Counted from the stretch's first letter, positions 1 through 10,265 are shown. The stretch: 64,000 bases of DNA from Fistulifera solaris (GCA_030295235.1 AP026132.1:186001-250000), one strand, 5' to 3'. Program-made: numbers and translations. Notes: a model not told the origin generated them from the sequence alone.

Positions 1-794
1 TCGGGTCCCATGTTCTTGGCTCGCTTTTGCTTGGCAAACTGGCGCAGCGACTCTACAAAAGCAAAGTCATGGTTCATACGAGTAACGAATGTCGCGACTT
101 GATCGTGTTCGACGTGGATCACTTTCTTAATGGGAATATTCAATCGTTTGAGAACAACCAGTGCCGTTCCTGTACCACCAAACAGATCCAGAACTACCAA
201 GCCTTCCTTTCGCTTGCACTCGGTTTGAATTTGAAAGCGCTTCATAACTTCTTCTGCATAAGAGTCATTCGTCATGAGTAAAGAACCTGGCAACGGCAAG
301 TCACCCATATTGAAATAGCCCGACTCGAGGCGATTTCCTTTCTCGATTGATTCATTCGCTTCAACCGCCGTCACATAAACGTCGACGCTTTTCTTCTCGG
401 TAAAGTCTATACTATCATTTGCCTGCACTTGCATCCCACCGTGACAGCAAAGACGATGAAAATGATCTGTATTGCATGAAAGGAACACACCATCGCACGG
501 AATGTATTCATCATTGTACGCATCGAATATAAGCTTCGTTTTTCTCTTCGGTGAGCAATGACACACGGCACAACAGAAAGGGAAGCTCCGCTCAATTTCT
601 TCATCTGTCTCTATTCGTTTCACATCGTCGTCGACATTGTCGTTCTGCGTGCGTTTGAGTTGTTGCCGTTCCGGAGCAGATTCCTCCTCGACTTCCGAGT
701 CGTCGTCGTCGTCGTCCGGGGATGAATCTACATCGTCCACGGGTAGTTTTTGTTTATGAAAGTACGTAAGACGCTGTCGTTTGGGTCCGGCCAT
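1..794 (-). CDS. DNA (cytosine-5) methyltransferase-like protein, partial
   Basis: Seen: an open frame from ATG at 794 that runs off the window edge (264 codons visible). The N-terminus is charged, with an Asp/Glu run. A PHD/ADD-like Cys/His cluster follows (CCAVCHC near residue 74, then CDG, SCN, HFHRLCCH). The frame then enters a Rossmann motif, VVLDLFGGTGTALVVLKRL, followed by VIHVEHDQ. This matches C5-methyltransferase motif I (F-x-G-x-G) and motif II (acidic residue after beta2) of the DNMT3/DRM group, where motif I reads like LSLFDGIATG with a VLKDLGI continuation. The catalytic PCQ motif lies beyond the window. Inference: a de novo-type DNA methyltransferase with an N-terminal zinc cluster that could read histone tails, acting in the nucleus. 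Another class I methyltransferase is possible. The start is the first ATG in frame and sits in a CCATGG context. Confidence 0.62.
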   Translation of the reverse strand, partial: MAGPKRQRLTYFHKQKLPVDDVDSSPDDDDDDSEVEEESAPERQQLKRTQNDNVDDDVKRIETDEEIERSFPFCCAVCHCSPKRKTKLIFDAYNDEYIPCDGVFLSCNTDHFHRLCCHGGMQVQANDSIDFTEKKSVDVYVTAVEANESIEKGNRLESGYFNMGDLPLPGSLLMTNDSYAEEVMKRFQIQTECKRKEGLVVLDLFGGTGTALVVLKRLNIPIKKVIHVEHDQVATFVTRMNHDFAFVESLRQFAKQKRAKNMGP

Positions 795-1491
795 GGTTAT
801 GTTTCTTTTCCTTTTAGAAATTCAATGGTTTGCAAAACGAAGGAAAGGATGAACGAGCAAGCGATTGAAGTACAATGCAAATGAACGAAATAATGGCTCT
901 TATTGTTGCTTATTTGGCTATATCGATAGAGCTGGAAAATGCGTCTCGTGACGGAAATCAGTGACGTCTCTTTATTGTGTAGAATTCGTACGAGACGCTA
1001 CGGCAGATGACGGGCGCCCCGCCACGCTGTTTTCTACACCCTGTTCCAAATAAGAGTCAATATTTTTTAAAAACTAACTAGGATCAACCTCTTTGATGAG
1101 AATGTTCATGCCATTATTATTGGTGGGTTCTTTTATGCTTTGTGTTCTACAGCTATTACGCAAAACAGGTGCTGAAGCTGTGTTTAGCTTCCGATACTTG
1201 TTTGAATCTGGGACTAAAACTCTCTATTTAAAGACTATCTGGTCCCTCGTTAAGGTTATAGATAGCCCCGTACCATGTATACCTTACCGGTACAAAATAT
1301 TACAGTAACTATAATGAGAAATGTGTTGCGTACTGAGCGAGTAGCATGAAAAAGAACAAGGCGAAAAACTGTTAAGGAAAAGAAAAAGTCCGCTTGCTGT
1401 CATTCATGTAAATATTTCTTATTTCTTCCGTAACGCATTCACTTGTACGTGTGTTGAGAGTCTTATCAACTCCCGCAAACTCGACCGCACC
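795..1491. other. Intergenic region between divergent genes
   Basis: This is about 700 bp between the divergently transcribed methyltransferase-like gene (minus) and the F-box gene (plus), so it presumably holds both promoters. It contains a TGACGT hexamer near 961 and a TACCGGTAC palindrome at 1285-1293. The 71-codon ORF at 1093 has no recognisable features and is probably not a gene. Confidence 0.6.
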
Positions 1492-2432
1492 ATGTCGACA
1501 GAAATTCACGAGGACCCGAATGACGACTCCTCCTCGCTCAGCATGATTCCTTCCTTGTTAACACTCCCGTTCGATTGCCGCATCGCCATTTTGCAATGCG
1601 TCCCGAATCTTTCCGATATTGCTTGTACGTGTCGACAGTTGCGGCACGAACGGAATCATCCGTCCCTCGATCCAACGAGAACTGTCACCGTCAGGTTCCG
1701 CGGACCGACTTCGGGGGAAACTTTAGTACAGAGTTTGAAGCAGATGAAAGAGGCTCTCGGAAAGACCGGTTTTCCCCTGGAATTGCAACTCACGGGGTCT
1801 CCCTTTGTCATCCCGACAGATTTCAGTCGCTTTTCGCATTTCGTTCGTCAATGGAGTCTTCCGCAAGTGCGATTGCTCGATTTGTCGAATCGCATTGCGG
1901 AGGATGACGAACCGAAACGGATTGATATTAGTGTCCTCATGTTTCTCGCCATGGTGTTACCCAATTTACTCGAAATTGCATGCAAACCAACCAGTTTTCC
2001 TTGTCGTTTCTGTCGTGGAAATCGCCGCAACTGCGTTGCATCTACTGGAACGCGGCCGGTGTCGATCAACCCGCGTCGGGTTTGCATCTTTCGGCCTGTC
2101 ACAATTTACAAGAATTGTATTTAGACGACTGTATCTTTTCTATCATCGGGGATGACGAAGAGCGCATGTTTGGGGACACGGATGAGGAGGATCGCAGCGA
2201 TGACGACGATGATACCCTGTTTCGATGTTGTCGCAGTCAATTGCAACGCGTGAGCGTACGGAATGCCATGTACCGCGTGTACGATGATCGGCGACAAATC
2301 AAGCCCTTTACACAGTTTTGTTTAATGCGGTTTGTGCGAGCGACGCCCACCTTGCGGTGGTTTGGTAGTGATTTGACGCCCGACAGCTGTCTTCAATTAC
2401 AGCAAGAACGTCCCCATATCCTTTTCGCATAA
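1492..2432 (+). CDS. F-box / leucine-rich-repeat-like protein (one frameshift)
   Basis: The first frame (1492-2124) begins with an acidic leader and an F-box-like stretch, LTLPFDCRIAILQCVPNLSD, followed by the Cys-Arg-Gln turn typical of F-boxes. Leu-rich segments follow (VRLLDLSNRI, MVLPNLLEI). LRR-like sequence continues in the next frame (1980-2432), with HNLQELYLDDC, an Asp/Glu-rich loop and a final PTLRWFGSDL. The join needs one extra base near 1973-1979 (context GAAATTGC). F-box proteins act as substrate receptors of SCF (Skp1-cullin) ubiquitin ligases, with the LRR side binding the target. The frame break is probably a sequence error, because both halves have a coherent LRR pattern. 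Product about 313 aa. Confidence 0.5.
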
Positions 2433-2498
2433 AAGATACTATACGATGACAGCCAGTCGTTGTTTCATAAATGCTGATAAAAAGAAGAGCTACTTAGC

Positions 2499-3719
2499 TC
2501 ATAATTGACTAGCGAACTCTTTCTCGACAGAAGTCACTAAATTTGACAAAATTTGCACTTGCCGTTGGCGTCCATTCACAAACAGGGCTTGATCGTCCCG
2601 AAGGGTGATTAAATGACGGCGTCCTCCTTCCATCTCTCGCGACTTCTCTTCCACCTTGGTCGCCCACTGTTCCTCTTCGTAATGAACAAAGACGGAATAG
2701 TCTCCCATCATTTGGAGGCCCGGCACCGATTCCCATGCCGCGTAGTCTTCCATACCCGGGACGACCCGAGGATCATCCCATTCTTTCCAGCAAGCGGTTT
2801 GCATCCATCGTCCGGTGAGGATCGCTCCCGCACTGGATCCAATATAAAAGCTGTTCGAACGCAATTGCAGCAAATCTTTATCCCAGTCACCTTTTTTCAT
2901 GCAATGATGCAACCAAAATGTATTGCCTCCTTGGACATAGACAAGATGCGGTGACCATTCATTGAATACTTGTTTGCCCTGTGTAGGAATGGTAGCAAGG
3001 TCCAACGGACAATATTGACTTTGTTGTGGTTGTTTGACGGATCCATCGTCCCAATCGACGGTACAGATTTGCACCGGAATCATTGAATCATGCTGTGAAT
3101 GCGTCATTAATTCTTGCAGCAATCGAAACAATTCATCCCGTCGTTGTTTGGCATCGGCACGGGCGCGTTGACGTTGTTTTCCGGATGTATTTTGCGATTC
3201 CGGTCGTAATGCATACATGGCGGTCGGTACATATGCCACACGCAAAACTGTGTTTGGAAGAAGGGACGCGTAGTCCTTTTCTGTGAAACAGTTCCAAAAG
3301 ACTTCCAAAGGATCGTCGATATCGTCATCCAGTTTCGATATAGCCTCATCCAATTGTTCCAAACAGAACCAAGCTGCCACATTGGTCGGTCCACAACAAG
3401 GACTGAAGGTTGCCGATTGTTGAACGATGCTTTCGACGTGCCGAATGGCCTCGAGGACTAAGGTTCGAATCAACCCTCGACGGAGGACCTCTTGTGCGAC
3501 GACATTGTTCCGTAAGCCATCCGTAAAGGAAGACAGCAATAAGCCGTGCGATAATTCCCATTCATCGTCTTCTGCAAGCAAAGATGTCGAGAAACGGCTC
3601 AAAGACCGCCTTATGACTCGAAATGATCGATTGCAAGTAAAGGAATAAACGCTTGGCAACCAGAATAGTGTCGACCACCAGCAAAACGTCGCGAGGATCC
3701 CATGTCGAGAAAGTAGCAT
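2499..3719 (-). CDS. Peptidase S51 / dipeptidase E-like protein, probably plastid-targeted
   Basis: This is a 406-codon intact ORF. Residues 1-26 form a signal peptide (hydrophobic to SVYS) followed directly by Phe, like the ASAFAP plastid-import motif. The C-terminal half carries the S51 signature: YVQGGNTFWL (about 261-270), then FYIGSSAGAILTG (about 291-303) with Ser296 in the nucleophile elbow G-x-S-x-G, and HYEEE near 346 as the candidate catalytic His. S51 enzymes are Ser/His/Glu exopeptidases such as dipeptidase E, or cyanophycinases. Inference: it cleaves Asp-containing dipeptides or a related substrate in the plastid or secretory system. Unusual: a long N-terminal helical region (50-160) and a basic insert (about 176-195) before the catalytic core, absent from bacterial PepE. 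Confidence 0.7.
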   Translation of the reverse strand: MLLSRHGILATFCWWSTLFWLPSVYSFTCNRSFRVIRRSLSRFSTSLLAEDDEWELSHGLLLSSFTDGLRNNVVAQEVLRRGLIRTLVLEAIRHVESIVQQSATFSPCCGPTNVAAWFCLEQLDEAISKLDDDIDDPLEVFWNCFTEKDYASLLPNTVLRVAYVPTAMYALRPESQNTSGKQRQRARADAKQRRDELFRLLQELMTHSQHDSMIPVQICTVDWDDGSVKQPQQSQYCPLDLATIPTQGKQVFNEWSPHLVYVQGGNTFWLHHCMKKGDWDKDLLQLRSNSFYIGSSAGAILTGRWMQTACWKEWDDPRVVPGMEDYAAWESVPGLQMMGDYSVFVHYEEEQWATKVEEKSREMEGGRRHLITLRDDQALFVNGRQRQVQILSNLVTSVEKEFASQL

Positions 3720-4159
3720 TGCCTTTCTTCTAGTTAATGTTTTATTTGTTGGCTCAATGTGTTATTGATTATGTTGAATGAACAGAACGAAAAGTGAGCG
3801 ATGGCGATGACGGACGCGACGATGGAAAAATTCTGCTTGGCCAGAAAGTGGTGCGACGTTCTATCACGTTTTGATGCTCCGAAAAGATTATGTCGAAGGG
3901 CATAGCAGTTGATCAAATCAATAAGCCTCCAAACTAGATTATAAAGATCTTTTCGAACAAAACTTTACTGTCAAAGGCACTGCTTGGTCAATTAGCACGA
4001 ATGATTGTAATTTTACAACCTAGTTTTTCATTTTCAAATTTTGGGACTGAACGTAGGTTGAGTCGGATTTTTGATCGCCGCAACTAGATCTATAAGTATG
4101 ACAGCAGCGACGCAGCAATCAATTCCATTCTCATTTTTGTACATTAAGCTTGCATTGTT
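3720..4159. other. Intergenic region
   Basis: About 440 bp, AT-rich, upstream of the S51 gene and downstream of the hydrolase gene. I see no coding signal, repeat or RNA gene. It presumably holds the S51 promoter and the 3' end of the hydrolase transcript. Confidence 0.6.
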
Positions 4160-7016
4160 TTAGACGACAGGTATAGATGCGTCCACCATTCGCAAGAGTG
4201 CTGACAGTCGTTGTTTCTCCGACTTGCTGAAACCATTATTGTGACCACAATGCAAATTCAAAAAACAGCCCGTAGAGTAGGGAGAAGAGTCTTGAAGATT
4301 ACGAGACGATTGGTACAGAGCGACAGAAGCAGTGATTCGTTCCTGAGCGTACTGTAACATTCCAATGATATATCCCATTTCATGCGATACCGAGGACAAC
4401 GAATCGTCCGTATTGTGTTCCAGTAAAAGCGAAAGACGTTCCAACACTTCGGGAATCGGTTTGGGAAACACCTTCGTCGGTGGGCTTTCTTGTTGCTGAT
4501 ATCCCGCTGGTCGTTCGTCAAAGTCGGCCGGCACAATGGTTAGGGGCCTTGTAGGATCGGACGACAAGCGTCGTTCCGCATGGCCGACCACGGTTTGACC
4601 TCCAAATACAAGCAGAGAACAAAGCCATGTCACGGTGGTATCGTGTCCTCGTTTCACCGATGCACCCAATGTACTACCCGTCAATCCACTGCAACAGGAC
4701 AAAACGGTCCACGCTTGAACCACGACGGGGTGAGAACCCGGCAGTCCTTCGCCATCAATGTCGAGTCCATTTGACAATGCTCTCCTCGCGACCTTTCCGA
4801 TTCGCTTACAACACGCGGCAAAGTGGAAGGCTTCTTCCATCGTTATAAAACGATCTGAAGGCCAGCTTGGGGCCCGTGGGTGAAAGGATGAAGATACATA
4901 CCGAGAGTCATTAACGCATACGTCTTCCCAGTTCGCCATTCGGTAATGCAAGGGTTCTTCAGTGAACCAGCCAATACCCCTAGTAGCCGATGCTGAAGCC
5001 TTACTTCCACGATAAAGTTCTTTCCAAAGTGCTATTCCTGACCTCAGACTCGCCGAGTCGGAAATGATGACATCTGCCGCGTCATTAGCGACTACTTTAG
5101 GACAAGAAGCGGCCAAAAGGGCCCCATGACATCGCTGTTCCAAAAGGGGGCCAAAGCTCGAATCGCATACCCACTCCAGCCGCCCACTAATCGCTGTGCC
5201 ACGGACTCTAGATTACAAAACGTACGATCGCAAATCAGCAAACTGATTTTGCTTTGAGTCCCTGGCATTTGAGATAGGCGGTGACCCACACCGGATGCAG
5301 CGACACCGCCGATGCTCTCTCCATGCACCACAAGCTTTTGTATACCGAGGTCGTTAAGCAAGTGTAAGGCAACTGTCGTTCCGTCTTCCCTTAAAGTGTC
5401 CGTGGTCGGACGAAATGAAAGAAACGAAGATTTGAAAACTCGTTTCAATCGTGACCAAAATCCAGGGTAATAATGTTCGTCAGCTCTTTGTCCCGACAAG
5501 CAAAAGGTGGAACCAAAGCTTCGTCCATAACCAGCGTAATTGAATGTGTAAAAGTCGTATCCCTGAGCGGTATAAAAATCGGCCCAGCTATGATCGTGTG
5601 TATTGTTGTCAGGATCGGCCGTGGGAACATTACCGCCCACGAGACTCATGCCAGTTGCGACCTCGATCAACCCCGCGTTTGGGTTGCAGTACAGAACGGC
5701 CTTTGAGTTGCGAGTTCCTTGTGACGTTTGGCCTCTCGCAGGAAAGAGAAGAACGTCTAACATACCACCCGAAGGGCGTCGGACCCAAAACTGCGTGGCT
5801 CCACGATAGCGACTCATCATGCATCCACGCTGCAAATCGAAGCAAAATATAGAATTATGAGGCGGCGGATCGATCATGGGTATCAGTGAACTCAATCCTG
5901 ATTTGACAAAATCAACCAGCGATCCATTCTGTTCCTCAATACGCCTTCGAATCGCATCGGCGGGATCCTCCTCGCCCCTGTCGTCGCTGCTTTCGGTTGT
6001 CGTAGCCACCGGTTTCAGAGAAGTAACAAAGTCGCGAAATTCCATCATCACCGAAAGTAATTGTTTGGCAATTTTGCGGCTTTCGTCACTCATTTGAGAA
6101 GTTGGCTTTCGAGCGCCTGGCTCCAATATAGATTTGGCGCTCGCTTCAAACTCATCCATGAGATGAATAATGGTCGATAGCTGTTCGAGCAACGTTCTTC
6201 CGTCAGCCCGGGCTTGTAACTAGGAGTCAAGAGTGAAACAAGTGAGGTTTCTGACCGTACAGCATCGTTGGAAAGATAGTCTATACCTACCGTCAATCCC
6301 GACAAATCACCCAAATCGCCCGTCAGTTTATTATTTCCAAATCTCGTCAAATCTGCTACCTTTGGATGCGTAGCGGAAGGAGGTTGGCGGAATAGGTACA
6401 GCAAGGACTCCAGGTAGACACCCAGCACTCGGTCTTTGTACGATAGAGCGTGATTCCATTGAGATGCAACGTCACCTCTGGATATACTGGAACCTTCGGA
6501 AGATCCAGGAACGATCACCGAAAGAACTTCGATAATCGCATTGGAAGCCGCTAAAAGCATCCGAACCGAATATTTGGAAAATTCATTCTCGATTTCCTTG
6601 ACCACGCCGCTGTTGCTCCCCGGAAACGCAATCATTCGAATAAATGCGCGTCCACCAAAGATGATAGCACTCATCAGAATCGTATAGACACCCCATTCCG
6701 ACACAGCGAGAGCTAAGAGATAAAAAGGGAACCAGATGGAAACAAACAGTAGATAGAGTGCGACGAATACCAGTGAAGTAATCTTCCCATTGTGGACGAA
6801 CAAGTGAAACACCGAGGGAAGCGCATCCGCGATACAGCGCGTTTGCAGGATTCGAATCAAAGCCAACCGAAGAGGCGCTGGAATCGACATGAGCCGTGGA
6901 TCCGACGTCGTCGTCGTTTCCATCCCCAATGTAGAGTTCCCAAATGTATACAGATCGCTACCTCCTTCTTCCGTCAAGGCTAAATCGTGTCGCAAAAGTG
7001 GCGCAAGGAGCGCCAC
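4160..7016 (-). CDS. Membrane-anchored alpha/beta hydrolase (intron plus one frameshift)
   Basis: Exon 1 runs 7016-6291 and exon 2 runs 6219-4160. The 71-nt intron (6290-6220) has GTAGGT and CCTAG borders and restores the frame. The N-terminal domain has two or three membrane segments (about residues 80-125). The hydrolase core has YTFNYAGYGRSFG (the strand and turn before the nucleophile elbow) and VVHGESIGGVAASG, a G-x-S-x-G nucleophile motif of ABHD12/13/BEM46-type hydrolases. At 5122-5125 one G is missing from a run. Adding it joins WNSDVMG to ALLAASCPKVVANDAADVII, where the candidate catalytic acid lies. A C-terminal extension of about 300 aa follows. HCGHNNG near the end (about 4236-4256) is a plausible catalytic His region. 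Inference: a lipid or thioester hydrolase on an endomembrane; substrate unknown. Confidence 0.68.
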
Positions 7017-7521
7017 GTTATTGTCTCGTTCCGTCGAATGCAGTCTTTCAGTGAAGCGCGAGTGAGTCCTATCGAATCACTCGACGATGGATTAAAAGGA
7101 AAATAAAATATATTTGCACAGACAAGTATCCATGCGCAGGAACATTATAGGACAGCAACAACAACAGTGTGCGATCCTTGAAATAAACTATTACAAAAAT
7201 AATACTATACCGTTGAACTGTAGTAACGTTGAGTTGTACTATGTCATTTTAAACACGATAGGACATCAAAATAATTGGTTGCATTATTTAGTTTAAGGCT
7301 CGCTTCATTTTTCTATTTTGCGGCTTCTGCCTTCTGACCTATGAAATCGCTATGCTATCGTATGATTCGCTATGTTATTGATAGTCTGGAGAGTCTAGAG
7401 AGAAGGTAATCGAGTGCTGACTTCAAGTTTGGTCGCATCTTTTGATGTTTTTTAGAACAGTCGAAGAAAGCATTTCGGCATTATTGTAAATTTAGCAAGC
7501 GTTAGCATCTTGTGTTTGCAT
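7017..7521. other. Intergenic region, AT-rich
   Basis: About 500 bp between two minus-strand genes. It holds the promoter of the hydrolase gene and the 3' end of the LPA1-like gene. The 60-codon ORF at 7114 is low-complexity and not supported. Confidence 0.55.
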
Positions 7522-8553
7522 CTATCGACTACCCGTCCCGTACTTCTCGTCATCACCGGGCATTCCGAATTTAGATCCGTCCAAAACTTCCATTGTTCCC
7601 AACAATCCACTCCATTGTGGCTGACCAGTCGCCCGTCGTAATATTTTTCCATTCTTCTTGATAATCAGAGTGATTCCTTTCTCACATACATCGAAACCTT
7701 GTCCGATGGCTGTCTTTATTTCTGGTTCCAGTACTTCCGCCCACGCCATTGGACCTCTCGGAAATCCGACAACTTCATTGGCCCTGTTTACATCAAAGTT
7801 TCTATCTCTGTCTCCCTCGGGAGTTGTGTCTTTCCAACAAGAACTCGTATCGCCCACCCGCACTACATCCGCTCGAGCGTCTTGTAACAACACTGGTACA
7901 AGAAGTATATCGGCGGCCTGTATGGCCTCGGGAAGAGTGTTCTTGTCGGCCAATTGATCCGAGTTCAACGATCGACATAACTCGGCAATGTACTCCTTGC
8001 CACCCGCCGCAATTAAAACGCGGGAACTCCGTCGGTAGTCTGACAAGGTCGCAATATCACTTTCATCCGACGCTCGCTGTACGACCAGCTTGGCCAAAGC
8101 CCCACCCTGCTTGATCCGAGCTAAATTCGATTCACCCGCTTTCCAGTCGCGGTACGTAATCGCCGCACAGGCCGCGACGGCAACTACATTAATGGCAATG
8201 GACTGCATCGCTTCTTCCATGGGAGGCGCGTCGGAATATCCAGCGTAAGCTTTCACTCCCGTAAGTAACGAAAAATAGAATGCCACCAACGCCGACAATG
8301 TGCTACTGCCAAAGAAAAACAAACGCACCGTACGAAAGGGAGATTCCACTTCTTCCCGGAGACGCTGTTTCGCAGTGTATCCGCCAAATGTTTCTTCTAA
8401 ATTTCGTTTCTCTTTCAGGCTACAGTCACGGGTTACCGTCATCGGTTGCAAAGAACTCGAGTGAGGAGGAGGAACAAACGCTGTCGCTATGGCTACATAG
8501 CAAGCCGCCAGCGTCAGCCCCAACAGGCTTCTATGCATATTCCGCACGATCAT
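7522..8553 (-). CDS. Plastid LPA1-like (DUF3493-type) membrane protein
   Basis: An open frame extends upstream to 8697, but the ATG at 8553 is chosen because it begins a clean signal peptide (MIVRNMHRSLLGLTLAACYV) ending in ATAFVPPP, a canonical diatom plastid presequence. The mature part has FRTVRLFFFGSSTLSALVAF (one membrane helix, the pattern of the DUF3493 family that includes LPA1/Rep27), a second hydrophobic stretch (SIAINVVAVAACAAITY), and a soluble C-terminal domain of about 200 aa. LPA1/Rep27 proteins assist photosystem II assembly and D1 repair in thylakoids. Inference: a similar role here, although the plant TPR repeats are not visible. Two CRE-like motifs lie upstream (see 8660-8696). 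Confidence 0.6.
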   Translation of the reverse strand: MIVRNMHRSLLGLTLAACYVAIATAFVPPPHSSSLQPMTVTRDCSLKEKRNLEETFGGYTAKQRLREEVESPFRTVRLFFFGSSTLSALVAFYFSLLTGVKAYAGYSDAPPMEEAMQSIAINVVAVAACAAITYRDWKAGESNLARIKQGGALAKLVVQRASDESDIATLSDYRRSSRVLIAAGGKEYIAELCRSLNSDQLADKNTLPEAIQAADILLVPVLLQDARADVVRVGDTSSCWKDTTPEGDRDRNFDVNRANEVVGFPRGPMAWAEVLEPEIKTAIGQGFDVCEKGITLIIKKNGKILRRATGQPQWSGLLGTMEVLDGSKFGMPGDDEKYGTGSR

Positions 8554-8659
8554 CTTGCAGGATAATACACTACAAGAACAACTTTCTTCTCTGCAAAATG
8601 GAAAGTCAAGTTGGCATCGCTTTCTCGTTATTATTATGCGCTGGGCGCTGGCGTGTATT

Positions 8660-8696
8660 TGACGTGTCATTCCATCGAATTTGCGGATTGACGTCA
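8660..8696 (-). promoter_or_regulatory. TGACGT / TGACGTCA CRE-like motifs upstream of the LPA1-like gene
   Basis: TGACGT occurs at 8660-8665 and the full palindrome TGACGTCA at 8689-8696, about 110-145 bp upstream of the chosen ATG. TGACGT-type elements bound by bZIP factors are known CO2/cAMP- and light-responsive elements in diatom promoters. Function here is inferred from position only. Confidence 0.35.
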
Positions 8697-8756
8697 CACC
8701 CTAATCATGACTCAAAACATTACCAGTCGTGATGAAAAAGGTGTTCTACAGTTCAG

Positions 8757-9010
8757 GGATACCTGCAAAAAATTCGCGGTGGTGCGTACGGCGACGGTTC
8801 AGAAGTCCGAAAGGTCTAGAACTCTTTCTGGTTAACATATTTTCGCAATAGGCATGAAGGTTTATTGTATATAGAATAAGTCAGAAAGCGGTACTCACTG
8901 GAGGTTGATCACTACTAATGCTTTCTGAATTGATTTTCTATTTCTGAACCGCCTTATTCGACTGTCGACCGCGTCTTCGCCAAACTTGCACCACTTCGCC
9001 GCACGTTCGA
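8757..9010 (+). repeat. Left terminal inverted repeat of the Harbinger element
   Basis: This matches the right end (about 14074-14324, opposite orientation) over about 250 bp. Shared blocks include the tip, AGGTCTAGAACTCTTTCTGG, ATGAAGGTTTATTGTATAT and AAGCGGTACTCACTGGAGG. Differences are mostly substitutions plus short indels, so the two arms have diverged slightly since insertion. Confidence 0.9.
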
Positions 9011-9063
9011 GTCGCGGTCGCGTCGCGGTCGCGTCGCGTCGCGGTCTCTCGCGAAATGCGACC

Positions 9064-9140
9064 GCGCGACCGATTTGCGACAGCTTGCGACCAGCGCGAC
9101 CGATTTGCGACAGCGTGCGACCAGCGCGACCGATTTGCGG
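9064..9140 (+). repeat. 30-bp subterminal tandem repeat
   Basis: There are two full copies and one partial copy of a 30-bp unit (starts at 9064, 9094 and 9124), each containing GCGCGACCGATTTGCGACAG. A shorter GTCGCG-rich array lies at about 9008-9056. The right end has only a diverged GCGAC-rich stretch (about 13990-14075). Subterminal arrays of this kind often bind transposase; that role is inferred here. Confidence 0.8.
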
Positions 9141-9203
9141 CCATATTCTACGTGGACATTCTATTCATTAAAATGGAGAAACTGCAATGAAATTTATTTC
9201 AAA

Positions 9204-10265
9204 TTAAACCTCGAACAAAATGGACCCGTTTTCCAATTGGTACTGCTGTGTAACAACCACAGCGCGAAAAGCATGGCCGTGCTTTTGCATCAAAGGCCGG
9301 TGGCGGAAGGTTTTATCAAGAATTCCAAATTTCTTGAGTCTTCCGTTGTAACTTTCGTGGCGAGATCTAGCACACCCTTTGAAGTCCTTTACTTCATCGC
9401 CATCAAAGTCGTTCGGCAGCGAAAGCTTCTCTTGCTCGGCGAGTACACTAGTGCGGTAGCCTCTATCTGCAATGGCCAGCTTACCCGGAATCATCTGCTG
9501 AAGCAAACCGCCCTCTCGAAGGATGGTAAGGTCGTGCCTGCCACCTGGATGCGGCCCATTCATCCAAACGCACTTGGGTTCGAAAATCGACAGGGCAACC
9601 TCATACTTGACAGCACCATGGTTGAACTTTTGTGAGAAAAACTGTCTGTCAATTGGTAAAGTGTCATGCTGGGGCTCCGTGCACTTGAAGTCGGTACCAT
9701 CAACTGTAATGATGAATCGTTCCGATGCTGGATCGTCAAAGCGACTCGGCCACACTATTTTCAACTGCGCCAGTAGCGCAATTCTTTCAATCCAGCGCCA
9801 CATCATGCGTCCGCGAACGTAGAACTGATTAATCTTGAAAGAACGAGCCATCTCTCTTACGTTCTTGGGGTAAGTGAACATGAAACAATGTGCTCGTAAG
9901 AAGAAATCGAATCCCCACTCTTTTTTCTCTCTTTCAGTTAAACGGACAAGATTTGACGTGACAAGATCATGCCACATCTTTGCCAATACTAAGGGAGTTG
10001 AACCGTAAATCGATTTGAACTCGTCCACCGCCCACTGTCGCGACTTTCCTTCGGTCCAAACGCCCCGGATATGGAGACCTCTCACCAAGACATCGTCTTC
10101 AGAGAATAACATCGTTGCAGTTTTGTCACCTTGTCGCTTGATCGAATTTTGTGAGATTGCGCCGTATAAAGCTGCCTGCCGTTCCGCGATCGACGCGCCA
10201 TCAGAGCCACATCGATAGTAGACGACGCATGTTTTCTTTAAATGTAAAACATAAATTTGTATCAA
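9204..10265 (-). CDS. PIF/Harbinger transposase (DDE_Tnp_4)
   Basis: The ORF has 353 codons. An N-terminal helical region containing a likely helix-turn-helix (about 110-165) precedes a DDE nuclease core: FIITVDGTDFKC (about 185-194), LAIADRGYRT with Asp267, and SRHESYNGRLKKFGIL with Glu304. The GRHDLTIL block at about 242 is also typical of the family. This enzyme cuts at the TIRs and integrates with a 3-bp duplication. The first in-frame codon may be too far upstream; ATG at 10112 (MLFSEDDVLV) is an alternative start that keeps the whole core. The gene is divergent from the triple-repeat ORF with about 90 bp between them, so they may share a promoter. No stop or frame break is seen. Confidence 0.9.
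   Translation of the reverse strand: MIQIYVLHLKKTCVVYYRCGSDGASIAERQAALYGAISQNSIKRQGDKTATMLFSEDDVLVRGLHIRGVWTEGKSRQWAVDEFKSIYGSTPLVLAKMWHDLVTSNLVRLTEREKKEWGFDFFLRAHCFMFTYPKNVREMARSFKINQFYVRGRMMWRWIERIALLAQLKIVWPSRFDDPASERFIITVDGTDFKCTEPQHDTLPIDRQFFSQKFNHGAVKYEVALSIFEPKCVWMNGPHPGGRHDLTILREGGLLQQMIPGKLAIADRGYRTSVLAEQEKLSLPNDFDGDEVKDFKGCARSRHESYNGRLKKFGILDKTFRHRPLMQKHGHAFRAVVVTQQYQLENGSILFEV

Noticed and set aside
1093-1308. 71-codon ORF in the intergenic region
   Set aside because: No domain, no conserved pattern, AT-rich; it fits chance in a promoter region.
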